A stretch of 64,000 nt of DNA. It comes from Fimbriimonas ginsengisoli Gsoil 348 (lineage in GTDB: Bacteria > Armatimonadota > Fimbriimonadia > Fimbriimonadales > Fimbriimonadaceae). The position numbers and the translations under genes are program-made. The notes beneath the pieces were generated by a model. It worked only from the letters and a program-made list of their open reading frames with translations, was not told the DNA's origin and did not search any database. Shown here piece by piece: positions 37,518-45,720 of this stretch; the stretch's first letter is position 1, and each line of letters opens with the position of its first letter. Where the stretch lies: positions 2,728,001 to 2,792,000 of the forward strand of contig NZ_CP007139.1 of assembly GCF_000724625.1 (NCBI RefSeq). The letters run 5' to 3'.

Positions 37518-37968
37518 GCAGGAAGAAGGTCCCGTCCGGTAGAACCCTCCCTCGCCAAGGCGGGGGAGGGCAGGGAGGGGGTGGACCATCACTGTCACAA
37601 GTCCATTGAATAGAAGCGCTTCTTCTGCCGCCACTCGTATATTCAGAGGACTTCGGACGTGTTGATTTCTCCCCCACCCTGCCCTGTTCAGTTCTCGGGC
37701 CCTCAGGTGCGAGGGAGCGGGTTCCTGTAAGCGAGACCTTTGCTCCCGAGTCCGATATGCGGCCATTGAGCCCAAACCTCTTGACACGGGTTTCTGAAGC
37801 GATAACCGTCTATTCAGACGGGGCAGTGCCGAGCAGAGGATGGGAGATCGATCCTCGAATCAAAGATTTGCGGTGGCGAAGCGCTCGCCGAAAGTTGCGG
37901 AGGAGTCATATGGGTTTCCTACCTTCTACATTGGCAGGTCAATAACTTCTGAGGAAGTCCGCGAATTC
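37518..37968. other. Non-coding stretch with a CT-rich palindrome
   Basis: No convincing gene: the overlapping ORFs lack protein character. It contains the imperfect palindrome CCCTCCCTCGCC/GGCGGGGGAGGG at 37545-37570, related in composition to the repeats at 44717 and 55965. The remainder may include unrecognisable debris of the M28 gene. Confidence 0.55.
37545..37570. repeat. CT-rich palindrome, diverged relative of the 44717/55965 family
   Basis: CCCTCCCTCGCC (37545-37556) pairs with GGCGGGGGAGGG (37559-37570) with one wobble and an AA loop, then GCAGGGAGGGGGTGG follows. It resembles the tail GAGAGGGGGTTGGGG of the other copies. It sits at the edge of the peptidase remnant. Confidence 0.5.
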
Positions 37969-40890
37969 TTAGTCGACGAATAGGAACTCGTTCGTCATCA
38001 TCAGCGCTTGGGCGTATAGAGTCAGTCGGCTGAGGCCGGCAGGCGGAGGTGGGCCGAAAGTTGTGGCGGCGTCCCACGTTTGGGCACCATCCGGGGTGCG
38101 AATGGCGGGCGCCCAAACGAAGGCGTCGTACCCGTCGTTCCCGACCGGGTCGACCACAAAATCCAAGTTTTCCCCCTTTGCCACCGTCACCGACGGCAGC
38201 ATCGTGTCGGTCCGACTCTTGAACGCCTTCCATTCCCCCAACAGACCCGTGCGGCTGGAGACGATTCGCGCCCGAACGCCGTCGCCCTGGTTCTGCTGAT
38301 GGACCAGCACGCCCTGAACCTGAAGTGTCATCGCGGCGGGCGCCGTCCAGCGGCGGATCGCCGCATGCGCGGCATCGTGCCCCGGGTGCCCGCCGTGAGC
38401 GTTCAATACTAAATAGCCCAGCGCTGGATCCGGGAACGCCGGACCCACCCGGTACCCACCATCCGCGAAGTGCGCGAGCGGCGTAAAGGAGGTCACCCTC
38501 CCTTTCCCCGCGTCGAACTCGCCGTACCCATACTGCCAAGCCACCGGCGGCGGGGACGGCTCTCCTCGCTTGAGGAACGCGAGAGCGGCCGCCGTCTCGT
38601 CGGCGTCCGGCAATCGGGCGAAAAGGATTTGATACAGGCGTCGGACCCGCTGGCCGTCATCCTTCGCATCCTTAATCTCAGGCCGCTCCGCGAGCGCCCG
38701 CGCCTGCTCCACGCTGAACGGAGAGTTCATGAAGAAGAGCGCCTGCTGGGGAACCGTAGTTTGGAACCGGCGTGCGCTGGTGATATCGGGAGAGGCGAAG
38801 TCGAACGTCCGGAAGATCCCCGGCAGATTCTGCCTTTCCACAAATCCATACACAGCGCGCCGCCGAGTAAACGGCGTCGACCATAGGTCGACCGACTTCC
38901 CGCCAACCTGGCTAAGGTCCAGGCGGCCGGCCGCCTCCGTGACCGTATCCCGCATCTGCTCCAAGTCGAGACGCCGCCGATTCATCCGGCTCCAGGTCCG
39001 ATTCTCCGGATCGGCGTTATACGCCGCTTCCGAGATCGCGGAGGATTGCCGGTAGGTCGCCGACGTAACGATCAGCCTATGAAGCTTCTTAATCGACCAG
39101 CCGTTCTCCATGAACGTCGCGGCAAGATAGTCGAGCAGTTCCGGATGGGTCGGCTTCTCACCCTGATGCCCAAAATCGGACGGGGTGCGAACGATTCCCG
39201 CTCCGAAGTGTGACTGCCAAACCCGGTTCACGAAGACCCTCGCCGTCAGCGGGTTTTCGCGCGAGGCGATCGCCTTCGCCAGCTCCAGCCGCCCGCTCCC
39301 GTTGGTCCAATGCTCCCTCTCCACTCCCGGCTTAGAAAGGGCCAGCAGGAATCGACGCGGCGCCGGCCCCCCCGGATTCCCCGGGTTGCCCCGCTTGAAA
39401 ATCACCCCATCGCCTGGCTTTGCCCCGTCCACCATCGCCATCGCAAACTCCGGCGTGGCCGGCGCCGCCGCTTTCAGCTCCGCCCGGTTCTTCTGCAGCC
39501 TCTGCAGCCGGTCCCGCTCATCGGGCTCGAATGCGGAACCTAGCTTATTAAGCGTATCCCCCTCGGGAATCACCCCTTCCCGGAACGACTGCAGCGCTTG
39601 CCGCACGTCCGCCTTGAGCGCCTTCTCGATTTCAGGCTGCCGCAGGCGCGTGACCTGCTTCGCCACGAGGTCGCGAATGCTCGCCTCCGTGGAAGTGAGC
39701 CGCTGATTGTAATCGATCCAAGGGTCGCGAATCGATTTCTCCGAGATCGGAGAGGCCGCCTCATCCGACGAGGCGAAGACCGCGTACAGCGAATAGTAGT
39801 CCTGCGTCGGGATCGGATCGAACTTGTGGTCGTGGCAACGGGCACATTCCACCGTGAATGCCTGAAGACCGCGCATCGTCACGTCGATCCGGTCGTCGAT
39901 GATGTCCGGAGTGTTGTTGATGAACCGGCGTCCCAACGTAAGAAATCCGAGCGCCGCCAGCGGCCGTTTATCGTCCCCGTTTTGGACCTCCGGCAACCGG
40001 TCGGCCGCAAGTTGTTGGGTGACGAATTGGTCGTATGGCAGGTCGCTGTTGAACGCCCTGATCACCCACTCGCGATACGTATACGCGTTGTAGTAGTTGC
40101 GGTCTTCCTCGAAGACGTATCCCTTGGTGTCCGCGTAGCGAGCAACGTCGAGCCACTGCCGAGCCCACCGCTCGCCGTAGCGAGGCGAGGCAAGCAGCCG
40201 GTCGACCACTTTCCCGTACGCGTTCGGAGATTTATCCGCGAGGAATGCATTTACCTCCGCCGAGGAGGGGGGCAAGCCGATTAGGTCGTAACTGACGCGC
40301 CGGATAAGCGTCCGCCGGTCTGCGGCCGCCGCCGGTTTCTGATGCTTCGATTCGAGCTTGGCGAGGATAAACGCGTCGATCGGATTCGCCGCCCAAGCCG
40401 TGTTCTTCACCTTAGGGACCGGCGGCTTGACCACCGGTTTCAACGACCAAAGTGGCGCGTCTTGAGGACGAGTAGCGGTCGGCGCCTTTGGCCAAGGCGC
40501 GCCCATCTTTACCCACGCTTCAAGGTCGGCGATCTCGTCCGGCTTAAGGTGCTTCCCTTGGGGCGGCATCTTGAGCGAGCCGGTCTGCCGAATCGCCTTA
40601 ATCAGCAGCGACTTATCCGGATCGCCTGGGACGATCGCCGGCCCGGAGTCTCCGCCTTTCTGCAGCCCGGCCAGCGAGTCGAGCCGCAATCCCGACATCT
40701 GGAGATCTTTTCCGTGGCAGGAAAAGCAGTTGACCGACAAGACTGGCCGAATCTTAATCTCGAAGAACTCGGCCTGCGCCGGCGTAGGTTCCGGAGAGGC
40801 CTGCCGCGTACCGGCCAGTCCAAACCCCAAGACGCCGAACGATGCCGTCAGAACCCAAGCGGGATGAAAAGTGGGGAAGAAAGACTTCAT
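37969..40890 (-). CDS. Planctomycete-type cytochrome C protein (PSCyt1-PSCyt2/DUF1549-PSD1/DUF1553)
   Basis: 973 residues with a signal peptide. PSCyt1 (about residues 35-130) has the heme-binding motif CFSCH (Cys55, Cys58, His59) and a downstream MPPQG with a possible axial Met. DUF1549/PSCyt2 (about 165-380) has GLPPSSAEV, WLDVARYADT and a second CxxCH, CARCH at 349-353. DUF1553/PSD1 (about 530-800) has NRVWQSHFGAGIVRTPSDFG and VPQQALFFMNSPF. These large exported cytochromes abound in planctomycetes and are linked to polysaccharide use; their redox partner is unknown. The usual neighbour, a DUF1501 protein, is not adjacent here. The C-terminal 170 residues look like an extra beta-rich carbohydrate-binding-like domain. 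Confidence 0.93.
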   Translation of the reverse strand: MKSFFPTFHPAWVLTASFGVLGFGLAGTRQASPEPTPAQAEFFEIKIRPVLSVNCFSCHGKDLQMSGLRLDSLAGLQKGGDSGPAIVPGDPDKSLLIKAIRQTGSLKMPPQGKHLKPDEIADLEAWVKMGAPWPKAPTATRPQDAPLWSLKPVVKPPVPKVKNTAWAANPIDAFILAKLESKHQKPAAAADRRTLIRRVSYDLIGLPPSSAEVNAFLADKSPNAYGKVVDRLLASPRYGERWARQWLDVARYADTKGYVFEEDRNYYNAYTYREWVIRAFNSDLPYDQFVTQQLAADRLPEVQNGDDKRPLAALGFLTLGRRFINNTPDIIDDRIDVTMRGLQAFTVECARCHDHKFDPIPTQDYYSLYAVFASSDEAASPISEKSIRDPWIDYNQRLTSTEASIRDLVAKQVTRLRQPEIEKALKADVRQALQSFREGVIPEGDTLNKLGSAFEPDERDRLQRLQKNRAELKAAAPATPEFAMAMVDGAKPGDGVIFKRGNPGNPGGPAPRRFLLALSKPGVEREHWTNGSGRLELAKAIASRENPLTARVFVNRVWQSHFGAGIVRTPSDFGHQGEKPTHPELLDYLAATFMENGWSIKKLHRLIVTSATYRQSSAISEAAYNADPENRTWSRMNRRRLDLEQMRDTVTEAAGRLDLSQVGGKSVDLWSTPFTRRRAVYGFVERQNLPGIFRTFDFASPDITSARRFQTTVPQQALFFMNSPFSVEQARALAERPEIKDAKDDGQRVRRLYQILFARLPDADETAAALAFLKRGEPSPPPVAWQYGYGEFDAGKGRVTSFTPLAHFADGGYRVGPAFPDPALGYLVLNAHGGHPGHDAAHAAIRRWTAPAAMTLQVQGVLVHQQNQGDGVRARIVSSRTGLLGEWKAFKSRTDTMLPSVTVAKGENLDFVVDPVGNDGYDAFVWAPAIRTPDGAQTWDAATTFGPPPPAGLSRLTLYAQALMMTNEFLFVD

Positions 40891-40949
40891 CGGGGGGCCA
40901 AGTCATCGTAACACAACGCCCGATCCCGCACGCAAAAACCGCGACGTGG

Positions 40950-40968
40950 CACGGGCGGCTCGCCCCTG
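40950..40968. repeat. REP-like element, single-hairpin derivative, copy C
   Basis: CACGGGCG-GCT-CGCCCCTG: the left arm equals hairpin 1 of all copies, and the right arm equals that of hairpin 2 in copy D (61775-61793). It is followed by TAAATATAAAG. It is intergenic, between the cytochrome gene start and the subtilase stop. Confidence 0.78.
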
Positions 40969-41047
40969 TAAATATAAAGAAGTTCCGCCGAGGTCGCAAG
41001 GAGCTCCCGCCAACCTCGGCCTTGCCATGAAACGTAGGCCCGTCGGC

Positions 41048-43153
41048 TTACCAGGCCACTGGAACCGTCTTCGTTGTCGTCGTTCCGTTACCGTTCGTGT
41101 AGACCGCGGTGATGTAGTAGGTCCTACCCAGCGGAATGTTCCCCATCAACTTCGCCCCGCCGTCGTACTGCTGCACCTCCGTCGGAGCCACAACGTCGCT
41201 TCCTCCCGAAGTCGAGCCGATCTGGATCGTGACCTTATCGATGCCGGTCTCGGTGTCGTAACCGCAGTAGAACACCCCCATCGCCGTCGGCGAATGGGCC
41301 CCGCCCGAGTTTGCCATCAGCATCTTAATCACCGGTGGAGTGCTGTCCCCGGTGAACGTACCGGCCCAGAAGTCGACCCCGGGGGTATCCGAACCCGCCA
41401 CGACGCTGATGTTCCTCGTCTTAAGGGCCCCGAAAGGCTGGGCGGACATTGCGGCAAGACCGGGCGGCAACGAATCGAACCGGTAGGAGCCGTCCGGCAA
41501 GGTCGTCGTCAGGAACGTATGTGTTCCGATCTTAGCCTTCACTCCCACGTTGGCCAGCGCTGTTCCGTTGTAGTAAACGATCCCCTGGATACTGCCGGCC
41601 TTGGCGTTGCGGCTGTTGGTGTTGTTGAGAAGCGCCTCTAGGTCGATTTCGCCATATCCGAACGTTGGCTCCCAACCTCCCTTCGGACCGCCGATTCCGC
41701 CATACCCTTGAGCGGTAAATTCCAACGCGCGATACACCCTGACGTTGTGCCAACTACCGCTTTGCTTCAGGCCGTTCTTTCCGTAATAGAGCGCCGCGGC
41801 GCCCGAGACGTGCGGACACGCCATGGACGTACCCGTCAGGTAGGCATAGTCGAGGTTGTACGGAGGGAACAGTGCGCCCGACTGCGACATAGCGTAAAGC
41901 GCGCCGGGGGTCCTCATGGCGGTCGACCATACGTATTGAATCGTGTATGCGCTCAGATCCGGAGCATAGGTGATGTTCCCGCCCGGAGCCGCGACGTCGA
42001 TGTAAGAGCCGGTGCCTCCGTAAGCGCTCGCGAAAGTTCCGCCCGGCCCCGCCGCCGCCACGGCGCAGGCGCCACTGCAAGCCGCCGGGTAGATCGGCCC
42101 CATCGGGCCCCCGCCGTTTCCATTTTCGTTTCCGGCCGCGAACACCGCCGTCCCTTTTTGAAAAGCGTAGGTCACCGCGTCTTGGAAGAGCTGCGAAAAG
42201 TTGGTGGTGCCGAGGCTGAGATTGATGATGTCGGCCCCTTTATCGGCCGCGTAATAGATCGCTCCCGCCGCATCCGTGTCGGACGCATTCCCCTGATCGT
42301 CAAAAACTCGAAGGATCATGCCGCGGGCGTTGATGCCGACGCCGGGCACCCCGTTGTCGACCGATGCGCTAAAAGGACCGTTGTTGGCCGCCGCGAGGCA
42401 GATGCCCGCCACGTGGGTTCCGTGCCCATTCAGGTCCTCGGTCGAATGCCCGGGAACCGGGTCTCCGAAGTCGAAGTAGGCGCTAAGGTTCTTTTGGAAT
42501 TGCCCGCCGACGCCGACGTCGGTGCCGGTTCCACCCGGCAAGATGAAATCCGGATGGTTCATGTCGCACCCGGTATCGATGATGGCGACGAGAGGGCGGT
42601 AGGCTGGCTTAAGCGTTGCCGTAGGGTAGTACCCAGGATAGATGCTCCAACCCGCCACCGCGCTGATGTCGTCCATGTTCCACATCCGCCGGAACGAAGG
42701 ATCGCTCTCGTTAAGGTCTAGGATCAGGTTCGGGTCTTTCTCCACGTAGTCGAAGTCCGGGTCGTTCGGGCTGCCGAGAACGAGCGGGTAGACCCGGTTG
42801 ACCGGTTCGGCGGTGACGACCTCTGGCCGTTTCCGGAGCTCGGCCGCGACCTCGCGTGGATCCAAGTCGCTCTGAATCTTCCAAAGCGTCCACCCCGAAG
42901 GGCCGATCCGGCGGACAAACGTCTCTCCCGCCATGCTTCGAGAGAGCCGGGAAGTAGCGGCCGCCTTCTCGATCGAGGCGGCTTTCGCCTGGGAGTATTT
43001 CACCAGGACTTGGCCCGGCACGATCTCGTCCATTCTCTTCGGAATGGATAAATGCACCCTTTCAAGTCCGGCTTTAATGTCGTTCGTATCTTTGGCGGTA
43101 CTGGCCGCCCCGGCCAAAACTAGACAGGCAAGTGAGACGGAAATTGGTTTCAT
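41048..43153 (-). CDS. Secreted subtilisin-like serine protease (S8)
   Basis: 701 residues. Signal peptide (MKPISVSLACLVLAGAAST), an inhibitor-I9-like propeptide (about 45-130, VPGQVLVKYSQ), then the S8 domain with the triad Asp193 (DTGCD), His244 (GHGTHVAG) and Ser443 (GTSMACPH). A beta-sandwich follows, of the carboxypeptidase-regulatory/SpaA-like type (GIVYYNGTALANVGVKAKIG), then a C-terminal Ig-like domain (DSTPPVIKMLMAN) that probably serves attachment or substrate binding. It is an extracellular degradative protease. Divergent from the sorbosone-dehydrogenase-like gene with 231 bases between the starts. Confidence 0.94.
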   Translation of the reverse strand: MKPISVSLACLVLAGAASTAKDTNDIKAGLERVHLSIPKRMDEIVPGQVLVKYSQAKAASIEKAAATSRLSRSMAGETFVRRIGPSGWTLWKIQSDLDPREVAAELRKRPEVVTAEPVNRVYPLVLGSPNDPDFDYVEKDPNLILDLNESDPSFRRMWNMDDISAVAGWSIYPGYYPTATLKPAYRPLVAIIDTGCDMNHPDFILPGGTGTDVGVGGQFQKNLSAYFDFGDPVPGHSTEDLNGHGTHVAGICLAAANNGPFSASVDNGVPGVGINARGMILRVFDDQGNASDTDAAGAIYYAADKGADIINLSLGTTNFSQLFQDAVTYAFQKGTAVFAAGNENGNGGGPMGPIYPAACSGACAVAAAGPGGTFASAYGGTGSYIDVAAPGGNITYAPDLSAYTIQYVWSTAMRTPGALYAMSQSGALFPPYNLDYAYLTGTSMACPHVSGAAALYYGKNGLKQSGSWHNVRVYRALEFTAQGYGGIGGPKGGWEPTFGYGEIDLEALLNNTNSRNAKAGSIQGIVYYNGTALANVGVKAKIGTHTFLTTTLPDGSYRFDSLPPGLAAMSAQPFGALKTRNISVVAGSDTPGVDFWAGTFTGDSTPPVIKMLMANSGGAHSPTAMGVFYCGYDTETGIDKVTIQIGSTSGGSDVVAPTEVQQYDGGAKLMGNIPLGRTYYITAVYTNGNGTTTTKTVPVAW

Positions 43154-43384
43154 GGCAATCCATATCCGGCATCGAAAAAATCAAAAAAAGAAGTGACCCC
43201 ACTATACGACGGGTTGCCAAAGGACCTACCTGGCACTAGGTCTTTAGCGCCAGTTGGGAACTTCATGAGGAATTTCCCTCCGGTCCCCGGGGACTTTGCG
43301 GGGACGGCCCGTTCCCGCTGCGGCATCGTAGGCTTTGGATCTCGTAGTTCTTATAGTCGCGCTAGCGGCGCTTTGAACTCTCTA

Positions 43385-44707
43385 ATGAAGAACCCCACTG
43401 CACGTTCCAAGATAAATAGCCCGGCCCTGGCTGCCGCTCTAATCGCCGCCTCCGGCGTCTTCGGGCTTGCGGCGATAAAGGTCCAAAGCCGAACCCTCAC
43501 CGGACAGGCGGCCCTTGGCGACTGGACCACCGACGCCCCCGGTGTGCGACGTAAGATCACCGTCGCCGACCTCCCGAGGCCCTATGCCACCCGATCTGTA
43601 GACAACGGTCCGTTCATGATCCGCCGCCCCCAAGGCGCTTGGCCGAAGGCGCCGGCCGGTTTTACGGTCGAACTCTACGCCGGCGGGCTGAGCAATCCGC
43701 GCGAGATCGTCACCGCGCCGAATGGCGACCTTTTCATCTCGGAGAGCGATCCGGGACGCATTCGCATCCTTCGTGGCCGCACCCCAGCGGGCAAGCCGAA
43801 GACTAACGAACTCTTCGCATCCGGACTCAGCCAACCGTTTGGCATCGCCTTCTATCCACCTGGCCCCAATCCCAAGTGGGTCTATGTCGCCAACACCGAT
43901 TCGGTCGTCCGCTTCCCCTATAAGAACGGCGATCTCAAGGCCACTGGCAGGCCCCAATTGATCGCCAACGTCCCGAGCGGGGGAAGGCTTCGGGGAGGCG
44001 GACACTGGACCCGTGACATCCGATTTAGCGCCAACGGAAACAAGATGTACGTCTCCGTCGGCTCCGCGACCAACGACTTCGAAGGCTCACGCGGAAGGGA
44101 AGAGCGGCGCGCCGACATCCTAGAGTTCGATCCCGACGGTAAGAACGAGCGGATCTACGCCTACGGAATCCGAAACGCCGTCGGCCTCGCCATCCACCCA
44201 ACGACCGGCCAGCTTTGGTGCTCGGTCAACGAGCGCGACGTCCTTGGCGACCACCTGGTCCCGGACTACATCACGAGGGTCAAAGAGGGAGGGTTCTACG
44301 GATGGCCATGGTTCTACATCGGCCCGCATCAGGATCCCCGCCATCCCGGCGAGCACCCGGAGCTCAAGAACAAGGTCATCGTCCCCGACGTCCTCGTCCA
44401 GTCTCACATGGCATCGCTGTGTATGACCTTCTACACCGGCTCCACCTTTCCCGCCGAATACCGAAACGACGGTTTCGCCGCCCAGCACGGCTCTTGGAAC
44501 CGCTTGAGAAGAACCGGCTACAAAGTGATCCGAGTCCCCCTCAAAAACGGCGCGCCCACTGGTGAGTACGAAGACTTCCTAACCGGCTTCGTCACCCCCG
44601 AAGGCCACGTCTGGGGCCGCCCCGTAGGCGTAACCACCGCGCCCGACGGCGCCCTAATGGTCACCGACGACGGCTCCAACTCCGTCTGGCGCATCCAGCA
44701 CAAATAA
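43385..44707 (+). CDS. Sorbosone dehydrogenase/PQQ-type six-bladed propeller protein
   Basis: 440 residues from the ATG at 43385, chosen because it opens an export signal (SPALAAALIAASGVFGLAAI); the frame runs further 5' without protein character. The propeller shows FTVELYAGGLSNPREIVTAPNGDLFISES, GLSQPFGIAFYP, a YAYGIRNAVGLAIHP blade, a GGFYGWPWFYIG segment and GFVTPEGHVWGRPVGV, all typical of the GSDH/L-sorbosone dehydrogenase family. Known relatives oxidise sugars with PQQ and pass electrons to the respiratory chain; many homologues are uncharacterised. It lies in the periplasm, with no pqq genes in view. It ends next to a palindromic repeat. Confidence 0.88.
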   Translation: MKNPTARSKINSPALAAALIAASGVFGLAAIKVQSRTLTGQAALGDWTTDAPGVRRKITVADLPRPYATRSVDNGPFMIRRPQGAWPKAPAGFTVELYAGGLSNPREIVTAPNGDLFISESDPGRIRILRGRTPAGKPKTNELFASGLSQPFGIAFYPPGPNPKWVYVANTDSVVRFPYKNGDLKATGRPQLIANVPSGGRLRGGGHWTRDIRFSANGNKMYVSVGSATNDFEGSRGREERRADILEFDPDGKNERIYAYGIRNAVGLAIHPTTGQLWCSVNERDVLGDHLVPDYITRVKEGGFYGWPWFYIGPHQDPRHPGEHPELKNKVIVPDVLVQSHMASLCMTFYTGSTFPAEYRNDGFAAQHGSWNRLRRTGYKVIRVPLKNGAPTGEYEDFLTGFVTPEGHVWGRPVGVTTAPDGALMVTDDGSNSVWRIQHK

Positions 44708-44716
44708 ATTCCGGAG

Positions 44717-44764
44717 CCCCCTCTCCCTCCTTCGGGTGCATTGTGCCGAAGGAGGGAGAGGGGG
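44717..44764. repeat. CT-rich palindromic repeat, copy 1
   Basis: The 19-base arms CCCCCTCTCCCTCCTTCGG (44717-44735) and its complement (44746-44764) pair perfectly around a ten-base loop, followed by TTGGGGATGAGGGAGTCC. The same unit, including flanks TCCGGAG and TTGGGG-TGAGGGAGTCC, recurs at 55965. It begins 10 bases after a stop codon and may act as terminator or mRNA stabiliser. Confidence 0.82.
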
Positions 44765-44789
44765 TTGGGGATGAGGGAGTCCTTTCCCC

Positions 44790-44872
44790 TACGGCGAAGC
44801 AGTGTAGCCGGCACCTACGTGTGCCGCCTGTTACGGCGAAGCCGTGTAGCCGGCACCTACGTGTGCCGCCTG
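44790..44872. repeat. Two tandem 41-bp repeats with an internal hairpin
   Basis: Copies at 44790-44830 and 44832-44872 differ at one position (AGCAGTG versus AGCCGTG). Each contains CGGCAC and GTGCCG around CTACGT, so each can fold a small hairpin. They sit downstream of the CT-rich palindrome and just before the end of the convergent VOC gene. No function is evident. Confidence 0.75.
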
Positions 44873-44894
44873 CTGTACGGAATGTACAGCAGAC

Positions 44895-45338
44895 TTACCC
44901 AAGCAAAACGCCGTTAACGATCCAGCCGACCCCATATTTGTCGGTCGCCATCCCAAACTTCTCCGCCCAGAAGGTCGGTCCGAACGGCATGAAGACCTGC
45001 CCGCCCTCCGCCAGTCGATTGAAAACGGATTCCGCCTCCTCGACCGTGTCGAAGTTGAGCGTAAGATTCACTCCCTTGATCCCTTCGTACGGCACGTGCG
45101 GGGGGCAGTCACCCGCGTAGAGCAAAGCTCCGCCCGGCAGCTCGATCTGCGCGTTCATGACTTTGTCGTCGAACTCCGCGCATTTCATCGCCGAATCCGG
45201 GATTTCAGACCCCTTCATCATGACCCGGATCGTCCCGCCGAGAACGTCGGCGTAAAACTGGACCGCTTCCTCGCAGTTGCCGTTGAACGAGAGGTAAGGG
45301 ATCGGTTGGAGAACGCTGGTTTTGGTGATTGTCGACAT
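44895..45338 (-). CDS. VOC-superfamily protein, PhnB-like
   Basis: 147 residues made of the paired beta-alpha-beta-beta-beta modules of the glyoxalase/VOC fold: PIPYLSFNGNCEEAVQFYADVLGG, then ALLYAGDCPPHV, and the second module LNFDTVEEAESVFNRLAEGG with MPFGPTFWAEKFGMATDKYGVGWIVN. This is the PhnB/YjdN-like group, whose biochemical role is unsettled. It is cytoplasmic. Spaced 382 bases from the divergent ada gene. Confidence 0.88.
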   Translation of the reverse strand: MSTITKTSVLQPIPYLSFNGNCEEAVQFYADVLGGTIRVMMKGSEIPDSAMKCAEFDDKVMNAQIELPGGALLYAGDCPPHVPYEGIKGVNLTLNFDTVEEAESVFNRLAEGGQVFMPFGPTFWAEKFGMATDKYGVGWIVNGVLLG

Positions 45339-45697
45339 GGTTGTTTTCCTTGAACTTTAGCGGGCTTGCATCGAAGCCCTTCACCCCATGGTCGAACGGG
45401 CCTCCACCAAATCGACAAATTCCCCCCAAAAAAACCCACGCTTCCCGAAAGAGCCAACCTCCCAATCCAGCACCACCCGGTGAGCCAGCCTAAACGCCCC
45501 GGGGGCGAGCGACCCCGATCCATCAACGCTAACACAACCTGAACACAATGCCCCACCCGCTTCTGGGGCTATGCATGAAAGCGAACTCCTGGCAGAGAGG
45601 CTTCCATCGCATTCGGCTTAGGCCGCTCGACCAGAATCACAACTTTTCCGATTCGAAAGCAAGGACCGGAGTGTTTGCTTTCCCGTCGGTCGCGATA
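45339..45697. other. Intergenic region upstream of ada, no gene seen
   Basis: It carries the divergent promoters for the VOC gene and for ada. No ORF with protein character was found. I could not recognise a classic Ada box, which is poorly conserved between phyla. Confidence 0.5.
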
Positions 45698-45714
45698 CTC
45701 CTTATCGTAAGGAG
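45698..45714 (+). promoter_or_regulatory. Hairpin that would sequester the ada ribosome-binding site
   Basis: CTCCTTA (45698-45704) and TAAGGAG (45708-45714) form a perfect stem with loop TCG; with one bulged A it extends by three pairs (GAT/ATC). The right arm is the Shine-Dalgarno of ada, seven bases from the ATG at 45721. Folding would hide the site, so translational control is possible. Confidence 0.6.
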
Positions 45715-45720
45715 ATCAAG

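Noticed and set aside
37455-37945. ORFs of 60-110 codons between the M28 remnant and the cytochrome gene
   Set aside because: Composition follows the C/G-rich palindromes and no frame shows conserved protein features.
41708-42721. 337-codon plus-strand ORF within the subtilase gene
   Set aside because: It lies opposite the catalytic domain of the protease and is rich in Arg/Val without any family pattern.
43193-43384. Upstream extension of the sorbosone-dehydrogenase-like frame
   Set aside because: Intergenic in character; the ATG at 43385 opens a proper export signal.
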